Part shown: in pieces, positions 11,020-20,897 of the stretch
Layout of the letters: every line of letters begins with the position of its first letter
Numbering within the stretch: position 1 is the stretch's first letter
Origin: Nelumbo lutea
Lineage: Eukaryota; Streptophyta; Magnoliopsida; Proteales; Nelumbonaceae
Assembly: GCA_022828595.1 (NCBI GenBank)
Contig: JAKGHH010000002.1
Span: 62,406,383 to 62,470,382 of the forward strand
Reading direction: 5' to 3'
Length of the DNA stretch: 64,000 nucleotides
Program-made: the position numbers and the translations under genes
The notes under the pieces: generated by a model
What the model was told of the DNA's origin: nothing
The model's input: only the letters and a program-made list of their open reading frames with translations
Databases searched by the model: none

Positions 11020-11796
11020 TCAGTATAACCGTTCGTCTATTATGACGTATTTGGCCACCTGGCGCTGCACCCTCTTTGCTGCATTGCATTCTGCAGGGAG
11101 GGTTCTGTCTATCAGGAAGCTCGCGAGTGGATCGATCCAGCTCGGCTCTGCTTCTAAGATGGGAGCGACCTCCTCTGTCCCCCCGAGAATACTAGGCCGA
11201 GGTAAGTCCTCTATGTACACAGTTCTCATATTGTTGAGACTCGTACTGGCTAACCGGGACAGGGCGTCGGCCTCAGTGTTTTCTGACCTCGGGATTTGCC
11301 TGATGATGTGTGACCGGAAGTTGAGCAGGGCTTCTTTTACTTTGGCCAAATATGCGATCATGGAGAGATCGCGTGCTTTGTATTCGCCGGTAACTTGGTT
11401 TACCACGAGCTGAGAATTGCTGCAGATGACCAAGTGTTTTGCCTTCACCTTTCGCGCTATGTCCAGCCCGGCGATCAGTGCTTCGTACTTTGCCTCGTTT
11501 TTGGATGCCGCGAACTCAAAGTGTAGTGCGTATTCTACTTTTGTGCTGCTCGGGCCGCACAAGACTATTCCAGCTCCGCTGCCTTGCCGGTTCGAGGAAC
11601 CATCCACATGAAGGATCCAGGGCTCCTCATCCCAGTTCGCGCTTCGCCTGACCAGGACAGATGCCACACTGGCTGCTACTTCACGGGGTTCGGACTCTAT
11701 GGGCTCAGGAGCTCCGGGTTCGCCGGAACTGGGGACCTCAGGCTCGAACTGTGGGGCTTCGTGGCTGAAAGTGCACTCGGCGATAAAATCTGCCAA
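11020..11796 (-). pseudogene. RNase H domain of copy A, open segment of 258 codons
   Basis: The segment carries WILHVDGSSNRQGSGAGIVL (catalytic Asp), then EFAASKNEAKYEALIAGL and CSNSQLVVNQV, the order expected of the second, archaeal-type RNase H found in Tat elements. It ends in a stop just before the integrase zinc finger. The stop is not shared by copy B, where this region runs on into integrase. The region is broken, not a gene of its own. Confidence 0.8.
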
Positions 11797-12060
11797 AGCT
11801 TGGGCCTTGATAGCGGTTCTCGGTTTGTACTGGAGGTCGTACTCGCTGAGTTCGATCTCCCATTTCGTCAGTCGACCGGAGACTTCGGGTTTGAGTAAAA
11901 CTTGTCTAAGAGGTTTGTCAGTTAGGACGATGACAGTGTGAGCCTGGAAGTACGGGCGGAGTTTCCGAGCTGCTATTACTAGGGCGTATGCTAGTTTTTC
12001 TATCTCTGGGTACCTTGCCTATGCTCCCTGCAAAATTTTACTAACATAATATATGGGTCG

Positions 12061-13251
12061 TTAGACCCGGTCTGTTTCCTTTATCAGTACCGAACTGACC
12101 GCCTCGTCGCTCGCCGAGAGGTACAATTCTAAGACCTCGCCCACCTCGGGCCGGGCTAAGGTTGGCACACTAGCGAGGTAACCTTTTAGTTCGTCGAACG
12201 CGAACTGGCAGTCCTGGGTCCACTCGAACCCTTTGCCTTTGACTGCCTTGAAGAAGGGTAGGCAGCGGCTTGCTGACTTAGACAAGAAGCGGCTTAGAGC
12301 GGCTATGCGGCCGTTTAGCCTCTGAACCTCTTTTACTTTCCGAGGTGGTTTCATATCTAGAATGTCTTTTATTTTTTCCGGGTTGGCCTCAATACCGCGC
12401 CGATTGACAATGTAGCCTAGGAACTTGCCCGAGGTGACGCCGAAGACACACTTGTTGGGGTTCAACTTCATGCTAAACTGACGCAGGATTTGGAAAACAG
12501 AATCTAAGTCTTGTATTAACTCTTGTGAAAACTGAGTCTTGACGACCATGTCGTCTACATAGCACTCTATCTTCGTACCAATCAGGGGCCGAAACAGCTT
12601 ATTTACAAGTCTTTGGAAAGTCGCCCCGGCATTTTTTAGTTCGATGGGCATGACTTTGTAGCAATACAGGCCGAACTCGGTTATGAAGCTGGTTTTTTCT
12701 CATCGGATGGGTCCATCCTAACTTGGTTGTAGCCCGAGTAGGCAGCCAGGAAGCTTAGCAACTCGTTTCCCGAGGTCGCATCCACTAGGCGGTCAATTCT
12801 GGGGAGGGGAAGCAATCTTTCGGGCAAGCTCGGTTCAGGTCGGTATAGTCGATGCACATGCACCACTTGCCGCTTGCCTTTTTTACCAACACCGGGTTGG
12901 CCACCCAGCTCGGGTAATGGACTTCCCTTATGAAGTTTGCTGCGAAGAGCTTCTCGACCTCCTCGTCGACCGCTCTCCAGCGTTCTGGGGCTAAGTTGCG
13001 TTTCTTCTAACGGGTCTGACTCTAAGGTCAGTATTAAGTTTGTGAGTTATCAGTCTGGGGCTAATGCCGGGCATGTCGGCCGCAAACCAGGCAAAAATAT
13101 CTAAATTTTGAAGTAAAAAACTCACCAGTTCGGCTTGTAGGGGGTCTTCGATGGAAGCTCCGATGCTTAGTGTGCGAGTTGGGTCCGTAGCTGAAGTCGG
13201 GATTGCGACTATTTCCTCCATGGGCGAAGCTCGCTCCTCACCTTGCTCCAC
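12061..13251 (-). pseudogene. Reverse transcriptase region of copy A (fragmented)
   Basis: Pieces at 12991-13251, 12681-12866 and 12061-12651 carry the Tat-type reverse transcriptase. Landmarks are LVDATSGNELLSFL, AYSGYNQVRMDPSDE, FQRLVNKLF and the catalytic box YVDDMVVKT near 12550, followed by the connection region PPRKVKEVQRLNGRIAALSR. Frameshifts and stops separate the pieces, so no active enzyme is expected. Confidence 0.85.
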
Positions 13252-13433
13252 AGGCCGCTCCAGTTCGAGGTTGTCGGCCGCCTTGGTTTTTCCCTTCAGG
13301 GCGGCAACGTAGCACTTGCGGGACTCGAGCTAGTCGCCCCGCGCTACCCCTATTCCGAAGTCCGTAGGGAACTTCATGGCCAAATAGTAGGTGGAGACCG
13401 CCGCCCGTAGGATATGCGTGATTGGCCGCCCTA

Positions 13434-13877
13434 TTATGGCATTGTATGGGGAGGGGGTCGCACTACCAGGAAATCATGGTTGAGTCTGACCGCACAAGGC
13501 CATGTGCCGACTTCCACAAGGACAGTTACTTTTTCGAGGGGCCTGACTTCCTCTCCGCTGAAACCTACCAGGCGAGTGTTCGCGGGCTTCAGCTCGCTCC
13601 TCTGTAACTGCAGCTGGTCAAATGCTGATTTGAAGAGGATGTTCGCTGAGCTGCCTGAATCTACGAGTACGCGCCTGACCTCGAAGTCGCTGATCCTTAG
13701 CTTAATGACAAGCGCGTCATCATGTGGGTAGTGGACTCCTCGCGCGTCGTCCTCCGTGAAAAAGATTGGTCCTTTGGTCTTTGGTTTCTTTGGGGGGTTC
13801 CGTTCTTCGAGGGCCGCTTCGCGAACTGAAGTCCGGGCTGCTGCCGAGGTACACCCCGCTACCACCGAACCTCCCAC
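13434..13877 (-). pseudogene. Aspartic protease region of copy A
   Basis: The open piece shows the protease active-site motif VLVDSGSSANILF near 13700 and downstream family landmarks (LVGFSGEEVRPL). It should follow gag in one frame. Copy A has lost one base near 13880, just before it, and this puts a TAG at 13877-13879 in the gag frame. Confidence 0.8.
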
Positions 13878-14968
13878 TATTCATGGATGGTTCCCCGAAC
13901 TGGCCTCTCTTCCGGAGGCTGCTTCTGCAACGGTTCGGCAGGTCTGTTGCTAGACTCGGGGGCATCCTTTTTGTGCTCCCCTTGCCGACATGCTTTATTG
14001 TTATTGCTGTGCTGTACAAAGTTTTTCAAGTATCCGCGACGGATGAGTCCCTCTATCTCGTCCCGGAGGTTATTACACTGTTCGGTGCTATGACCATGGT
14101 CTCTATGGAAACTACAATACAAATTCTTGTTTCTCTCGTTCGGATTTCCCTTTAGGCGAGGTGGCCACTTAACGTACGGAGCGTCTTTGATCGTCATTAA
14201 GATCTCTGTCCGCCTCGTGTTTAACGGCGTGTAGTCCGTCCGAACTGCTAGGGGGGCCCGGAAGGACTAGTTCGGCTTCGGCTCCTGGGTCGGGTTTTTT
14301 CTATTCACCGGGTTGGAGAGCTCGTCTTCTCTCTTTCTTTTCTCGTTCCCGCCTTCGGTTCGTTGGTTGATTTCTTCCTCTGTCCTCATGAACTTATCCG
14401 CGAGTTTGAGGAATTCGGCCACGGTCGCGGGCTGGTTGGCCACCATGTGCCATTTGAATTTTTTGTGCGTCACCCCTCTTTTGGCCGCCGCGAGCTGCAC
14501 TGCGGGGTCCAACCGCGATGTCTGCAAGCATGCTTCGTTGAGCCGCTTAATGTTGCCCCGAATAGATTCTCCTTCTCTTTGGACCACTCCGAAGATGCTT
14601 TCCTCTGTTCTGGGGCACCGTCGGCTGGTGACGAAGTGTGTGGTGAAGACTTGCATGAACTGGGCCCAGCACTTTATCGACCCGGGGGCCAGGTTCCTGT
14701 ACCAAGTGCGGGCTACCCCCCTGAGGGTGGTGGTAAAGGCCACGCACATGCACGATTCGCTGGCCCTGGCGAGGTGCATTTGCGATTGAAAGGCGTCAAC
14801 GTGGTCGTTGGGGTCGAAGGACCCGTCGTACTTGTCCAGAGGTGGGAGCTTGAAGTCTCTGGGTAAGGGGACCGCCAGGAGTTCCGATGCGAGGGGGGAA
14901 GGAACAGAGAGAGCCGGGGCAGCCCCTACCTCGTCCGATCTCGTGTCTTTGCCACTGAATTCCGACAA
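13877..14968 (-). pseudogene. Gag region of copy A
   Basis: The capsid part (14267-14968) has KYDGSFDPNDHVDAF, RGVARTWYRNLAPGSI and FNEACLQ-like landmarks of the retrotransposon gag family. The second part (13877-14197) holds the zinc-knuckle-like YCSFHRDHGHSTEQC typical of Tat and related elements. A stop near 14267 separates the two. Gag builds the virus-like particle in which the element's RNA is copied. Confidence 0.82.
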
Positions 14969-14992
14969 GGCGCGGGTGGCGGTTCGGCGACT

Positions 14993-15732
14993 TCACCGGC
15001 ACCTTCGCCGTTGAGCGGGCCTTGTGCTGGCGCTGCTGGCCTCCGTGTTACCGAGCTCGATGGGCCCGGAATGCTGGTAGTCTGCCGCCAGGGCGCTGAA
15101 TCGGTTTTCGGTGAGCGGGAGCTCGGGCTTGGAGCGCCGGGGTGCCGACCTCGCGGGCGAGGTTCCCGACCCGCCTGCGGGTTGCGAGGTGGGGATGACA
15201 TTTTTCTCTCTTCGGCCTGGGGACGAGGCCTGGCTGTTGGGGTGGTTCTGTGGCCGGGAGGCCTTCGCTTGGCGGGGGTGCCCATCCTGCGGGGAGGCCT
15301 TGACCGGCCTCGAAGCGGGGTGGCGAGGTGGAAGTAGTGGTTGGTTCAGTGGCAGTTGGGGGAACTGATGTTGATAGTGATGCTGGGAGATGTTGTGCAG
15401 CACTTGGTGCTGGTGAAGTTGGTGTTGCTGGAACTGTTGCATTTGGGCTTGCATTGCCCGCATGCACTGCATCAGGTCCTCCAATCGGTTTTGGCTAGCT
15501 GCCAGGGGGACGGCAGTTGGTTCAGTGAAGGTTGTCTCAATGGGGAGAGGAAAGGGGACGCTTGTGGTAGGAGGGTTTACGGGTGCCACTGCTTGTGGCG
15601 CGTTCAAGATGGGGATCCCATCCGTCGAAAGGGGGATGGTGAACTGTCCAATGCACACACTACGGGGACCTGAAGTTGCTCCCCGGTGGCGTTTATCTCC
15701 GTGCCACGTCCGGTGTTGCTGGAGAAGGCCAT
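14993..15732 (-). pseudogene. Pro/Gln-rich N-terminal ORF before gag, copy A
   Basis: The frame starts at an ATG at 15732 (MAFSSNTGRG) and runs through VGQFTIPLSTDGIPIL, a Gln-rich stretch (MQAQMQQFQQHQLHQHQ) and a Pro/Ser/Arg-rich tail. A 2-bp insertion near 15660 shifts the start. It ends in TGA at 14993-14995, in the same frame as gag, and copy B has TGA at the same site. It may be a separate ORF, an N-terminal part of gag read through the TGA, or an inherited defect. Confidence 0.65.
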
Positions 15733-15794
15733 GAGTGTTGGGTTTTTTGAAGAAAAATGGGTTATCGAAGTTTGGAGGGAGGCTTTTTGAAGCG

Positions 15795-15813
15795 TTTCCC
15801 ACAGACGGCGCCA
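15795..15813 (-). promoter_or_regulatory. Primer-binding site of copy A
   Basis: Read on the minus strand, TGGCGCCGTCTGTGGG begins two bases after the 5' LTR. The first nine bases fit the 3' end of plant tRNA-Asp (TGGCGCCGT), and the later bases fit less well. Copy B has the same site with two changes. Confidence 0.7.
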
Positions 15814-15815
15814 AT

Positions 15816-16705
15816 TGATGGATCGCGATCTGGCTGGTCTTAGCTATCCGCTGCCTTGCTTCCGAACGGGGTAGCAGGGAACCTGAAACGGAGGAGATGG
15901 GAAAGCTCCGAGGGGAACCCAGTGTAGAGGCTCCGAAGCTCAAGTTAGAATCCTTCAAAAGCAAGGTAATACCAGATAGCGCAAAGTTTGCATACCTCCG
16001 TTGTCGGGGGGCAGGGGGCTCTTATAGTCACTTCGTGTACTCGTCCTGAGGCCCTTGTCAGATCGAGTATGATTACCCTTGTGCTTGTCAATTCGGCCGT
16101 CGTCCTTTCTGCTGAGACATAACCGTCACTGCCTAACAGTCTAACTGGAGATGGCGGTGTCAGTGGTGGTGGCAGGTGGTCGTTTAGAGTGCTGCTGCCA
16201 AACGTCAGATCCCAAGTCAGTCAGGCGTGGCGCCCTCGGGCACGGACTTCCCTAGTGTCAGGCATGGTACGACTTGTTTTGTTTTGGTGCCCAGAAGGTG
16301 ATGCGAAGTGCTGAGCGAGGCGGTCTTGAGCTCTGAGGTATCTATAGGGCAGGTCAGTTCGGCGAGGTGTATCCCGAACTGTTACAAGGTGGGTCAGTTC
16401 GGCGAAGTGTATCCTGAGCTGTTACAATGTGGGTCAGTTCGGCGAAGTGTATCCCGAGCTGCTACAAAGTGGGTCAGTTCGGCGAAGTGTATCCCGAGCT
16501 GTTACAAGGTGGGTCAGTTCGGCGAAGTGTATCCCGAGCTGTTACAAGGTGGGTCAGTTCGGCGAAGTGTATCCCAAGCTGTTACAAGGGTCAGTTCGGC
16601 GAAGTATGTCCCCTTGTTCCCGCCTAGGCTTGGCCCCTTTTGCCAAGTTGTTGTTTCTATCACTTGTCACATAATAGAGAGGTCGGGCCAAATCTTCCTT
16701 CATCA
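15816..16705 (-). repeat. 5' LTR of copy A (right, 890 bp)
   Basis: It starts TGATGGATCGCG, ends TTCATCA and pairs with 6130-7056. It contains about seven minisatellite units at 16353-16605. The element's promoter should lie here, reading to the left. Confidence 0.92.
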
Positions 16706-16710
16706 CATTT

Positions 16711-18270
16711 CATTTAATGGGCATCTCTAAATTAACTCATTCTTTGAGTACTTGCATCCACAAGTTTATAATTTCAGAGACAAATCGTGGCTCTAGGGGA
16801 TATTGCATGCATACAATAAATTTGTGATTCATCAAAGTCAAAATCTGCTGTGTTCAATCTTTAAAGGATCAACCTCTGCCAACAAGTACTTAACTTTAAA
16901 ACTAACTTTAACTATTTCCTTGTTTCAAATGGAGTTGTTTGGAAATTTCTCACTTTGAAATATTTTAGATACTCTTTTCTCCCTTTTTAGAATGAAAACA
17001 TTTTGTTTTCAATCCCTTTCACCAATGTTTTAAAAGCCAATCCGAAAATGGAATTGGTTTCAGTTCAGTGGTTCGACGATCTAATTTGAATGGATCAATT
17101 CATGACATTATTAAATATTTAAAAAATAAAAATTAATTGTAAAATAAATTTAACCCCCCAAAAATGTTGTTCAGGTCGAACGGTTTAGCAGTTCAATGAT
17201 CAGGATCAGTAGTTCATTGACTGATTCAATGGCTTTTTAGGAAAATCCAAGCCAGGTGCTAAATAGAACCAATAGGTCACCACTTCCTATATTGAGTGGT
17301 TCAACTGCCCTGATCAACAACGGCTTTAAATCCATTCCATTTGCATCAATTATAGGCAAATGCCTCAAGCCCTCAACCCTTTTGAAGGTCTTGAAAAACA
17401 ATATTTGATTGAGTTCTTGGAGTAAATCTCCTTTGAACCTAAAGGCTTGTGGTCAAAGTGATGGTATGCAACAAGATTTAATATTGGTCATGTACTCATG
17501 CTATGCTTGTTTGATAGAAAATAAGAGTGAAACATAAAAGTTGAGGGGACTCATTTTCTAGCAAGCCAAACACAGCCTCAAGGAATGTTAGTAGAGTTGG
17601 TTAATTCTATAAGATTATAACCCCCTACACCTATCTGGATGGGTTTATGCTTCTAATTAGGTCTAAGGTTATGAAGATTATTATGTTCACAATCCCTTAT
17701 ATTGTATTTCCATGAATATTTTTAAGTGCACTTTTTATTTTTTATAAATTTCAACTGTTTCCACTTGTTATTCTTTTCTATTGATTCCTTAAGCCTCATT
17801 ATTCTAAGTCACAATATGCTCCTAGTTTGCAATGAAAATCCTTTCATATAATAATAAAGTAGGGGTAATTCATTTCATGGATTTGTTAACTCTATCTCCA
17901 AAATAGCTGCAAATAATTTTATCAAGGCAAATCTCAGGACAAACTCAAAACTAGAGGACTTTCTTGGCAAAGTCCACATGCTAGGGTAATTTCAAATTCA
18001 AAATTTAATGAGTTGATGATATGCTACACAATTTGATAAATGAGAGGATCGATATTCATCCCTTTTGTTCGCATAGCATAGGCTTTTTAATCAAAACCCA
18101 CCCATAAATTTTGATAAATAACACCCGATTGGGTACAATGTTTTTGTTTCCAATTGATTAGTCAGAAGTTTTTCCGATGTCATATCTTTCTGATATCATA
18201 GTCGAACCCTTGATTAATGTAAAAAAGGATAGACCATCTATAAATAGATAGCATGCCATAAACTCCATAA
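16711..18270. other. Gene-free stretch after copy A
   Basis: No gene is recognised. Between about 17020 and 17335 there is a degenerate inverted-repeat element (ATGTTTTAAAAGCCAATCC at the left and AACGGCTTTAAATCC at the right) related to the one at 3206-3485. The remainder is AT-rich single-copy-looking DNA. Confidence 0.35.
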
Positions 18271-18397
18271 GGCTACGTTTGGTTCGAAGGAAAAATAGGA
18301 AAAGAAGGAAAAGATAGGAAAACCTTTACAAACCTTTACAAACTTTATATATGTTTCCCTATCTTTCCCTACCTTTTCCTTCAAACCCAACATAGCC
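18271..18397. mobile_element. Tourist-like MITE (127 bp) with TAA target duplication
   Basis: The element is flanked by TAA (18268-18270 and 18398-18400). The left end GGCTACGTTTGGTTCGAAGG is inverse to the right end, read as GGCTATGTTGGGTTTGAAGG, and the pairing continues inward. There is no coding capacity. Size, ends and target fit a PIF/Harbinger-derived MITE. It lies about 2.5 kb upstream of the GRF start codon. Confidence 0.72.
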
Positions 18398-18717
18398 TAA
18401 TGGATCAATGGGCAGAAAGGGGGAAACCACCCTCAGACTTTGCTTTGTTTATGTTTCGAAAATCAATAGATGTACACATGTACCTTTGCATCTTTCTTTA
18501 GAATCGGGAAGAGATTATTAGCTAGCCACTTGGGATTATGCGAGAAAAAATATGGGTTTTATATCTTCTATATGATGTCCTCTTCAATCTGATAAGTTAG
18601 ATTGTATTATCTTTTTCATTCCATTGACATCTTCCATTCATAGATCCATGGCATTCTATGAATGAGCATGCTTCTATTTACCCTAAAATATCCTTGTAGG
18701 ATCAGCCGAAGATGGGT

Positions 18718-18879
18718 TCAGATCTGTTACCCATTAGCTGTTTCCACCCCCTACCCATGAGATGTTATAGCTGCACATTGGGAATATCTCTCTTGTCATT
18801 CATGGGAGATGTTCCCAATACACGGCAGTGGTGTTCAGTGGGTAGGGATGTGAGAATAGTTTATGGGTAACAGATTGAG
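18718..18879. repeat. Foldback element (162 bp) with a hairpin core
   Basis: The left arm (CAGATCTGTTACCCA) pairs with the right arm (TGGGTAACAGATTGAG), and pairing continues through CCACCCCCTACCCA against TGGGTAGGGATG. The centre forms a second good stem, ATTGGGAATATCTC with GAGATGTTCCCAAT. Relatives of this core occur near 3930-3990 and inside 29645-29959. It may be a MITE or an inverted-repeat small-RNA source; no miRNA is recognised in it. Confidence 0.5.
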
Positions 18880-20507
18880 AGTTGGCCAAGACACCCTTAT
18901 ATGCCCAAATGAGTTTAAATAGGCACAAACTCAATTTATCATGAAAATAAAAAGAAGAAGAAAATTTTAAGTTAACTCCACCTATCTACCAAAACTGATA
19001 TGTGAATTATAAAACAGTTCTGATTCAATGATGAAAACTTTCAAAACACTCTATATTCTCCTTATATATAGTTTGCAACTGCTTCACTTAATTGACCTTC
19101 CATGAAGAACTGTTTGTATTATTGTTTTAGAATGATAAAGTGACTTGTTAAAACAAGTACAAAATGTGAAAGTACATAGGCCCAAGGTTTTTTATTTTTT
19201 ATTTCAAAAATACCCCTAACAGTTATCATATATTAAACACTTTTTAGAAACAAAAACTAAGGGCAAAATCACTATTTTGTTTTCTATTTTTTATTTAATT
19301 TGGTTAAACAGATGCTGGGGTCAAAAAAGTCATTTTTACTCCTATCTAAGAAAAACAATGATAAGTAAAGTGGTTGCAAACTAAAGGGTAAGTTTTAGTA
19401 AACATGGGAAACTATATGGGATGTCCATGTAAATGACCAAAACAAACTAACTGCAATCCATATTTGGTTCCAATTGTTTATGCACTTGATTATTTGCCAA
19501 AAGAAAACAATTCAGTTTGGACGATGTGCTCTACAAGTGTCAAGTGTTTAAGAAAATAACAACAAATGCACATTTTGTAATGGAAGGTTGTCAATTACTA
19601 TCCAAATTTGAGGTTACAGTCATGCAAAGGCCCCTAGGTTGATTTGGAATATAGTTCCCCCGTAGGAAAAAGAAGGGGGAATTGCTTCTGGTTCATGCTA
19701 ATAAAACTATCATCAAAATTAGCAAGAACAAAAAAGAAGAAAAAAGGTGTCTTGCAATAAACCATTTCAAAATGCTAACTTGCTTAGTTGGTAAAGTTTG
19801 TGACCAAAGATATCTAAAATAGAAAACCATCATCACCACAAATTTTAGTTTGCAAACTACTTGATCAATGATCATACATCCCCAAACCCAAAGAAAAGGA
19901 GGAAAAAAAGAAAGGATAAAGATTTGGTTTGATAAAAAATAAGAGGGGTTCGATTATTGATGCCGGACAGACATGAAACCGGACAAACTTGTAACCAATC
20001 AGGTGGGTTTTTATAAAAAATTCATGCGATTTTGATTTTTTTTTTATGAATTTTAGAGTTGAGGGAAATTTTCTAATAAATTTTATGAAATTCCTTAAAA
20101 ACTTTTCCTCAACTGTTTTGTTTTTCTATTATTTTTATGTAAAACCAAACACAGACCAACCAAGGTAAGATAAATACTCATAATTGTTGAACATTCATGC
20201 AAGACAACCCTAATATTCTCATACACGCACTCATCCTCAGCTATTCTATTCGCGTCTGTTTTTTAATCAATATCTACTCGAGCACAGCCACCAGCTCAGT
20301 TATGTAAATGAGTCCATATTCGAAATGGGTCTTCTGGGGACAATTCCTAAGTCCTAACTATTGGGGCCCATCAGAAAGGATATTATTATCCGAGCTCTTG
20401 GGCCAGAAAGCCGAAAAAGCTAGTGGCTCCGATGCCTGAGAGCCACAAAGCCCACAAGCCGTGTAAATGCACTGTAGCAACGAGCCAACAACCTCTATAG
20501 ATTGTAG
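18880..20507. other. Gene-free upstream region of the GRF gene
   Basis: The DNA is AT-rich, without a recognised gene or complete mobile element. It presumably includes the distal GRF promoter. The short open frame at 19693-19875 is low in complexity and not supported. Confidence 0.35.
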
Positions 20508-20518
20508 TTTATATATTT
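20508..20518 (+). promoter_or_regulatory. Possible TATA box of the GRF gene
   Basis: TTTATATATTT lies 390 bp before the GRF start codon. That leaves room for the long 5' leader usual in GRF genes. The surrounding DNA is AT-rich, so the match is weak evidence. Confidence 0.3.
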
Positions 20519-20854
20519 CATCATTTCCGAAACAAAAGTAGGGGAGAGATTGAAGTCCTCTGTCTGGGTTTTGTTTTCAAGTATTTTTAAGCCTTTCTTT
20601 TCTCTCTACTGTCTTGTCTGACTGTCTTTTTCTCATGTGACCCAGGCTTCTCCACTGGCCAAAAACAAATACTTAAGCAGTCTTTCATATCAGCCCCTAT
20701 CTCTCTCTCTCTATTGCGAAGATATATAGAGTTCACAGGAAGTTTCGGTCTTCGGAAGAGTCTTTACAAAACTTCCCCCTCAAACACTCACCTTACACGG
20801 CGATCAATCCTAGACACTATTAAACCCACCCACCCAGGCCAAGCGAAACGAGAC

Positions 20855-20858
<4 letters not shown>

Positions 20859-20893
<35 letters not shown>
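20859..20893 (+). repeat. (CT)n tract in the GRF 5' leader
   Basis: An uninterrupted CT run of about 35 bp ends five bases before the GRF start codon. Pyrimidine-rich leaders are common in plant genes. The run is likely length-variable between individuals. Confidence 0.85.
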
Positions 20894-20896
<3 letters not shown>

Positions 20897-20897
20897 C

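Larger units (their letters stand above)
6125..16710 (-). mobile_element. Ty3/Gypsy Tat-lineage LTR retrotransposon, copy A (complete, decayed)
   Basis: The element runs from 6130 to 16705 (10,576 bp) and is flanked by the 5-bp duplication CATTT (6125-6129 and 16706-16710). Its coding orientation is minus, so the right LTR is the 5' LTR. Order in element direction: 5' LTR, primer-binding site, Pro/Gln-rich N-terminal ORF, gag, protease, reverse transcriptase, RNase H, integrase, then an antisense gene, polypurine tract and 3' LTR. Extra genes between integrase and the 3' LTR are known in Tat elements. Gag-pol is broken by several stops and frameshifts, so this copy should be non-autonomous. 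By eye its LTRs differ at about 26 positions in the first 530 bp, roughly 5%, so it looks older than copy B. Confidence 0.93.
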
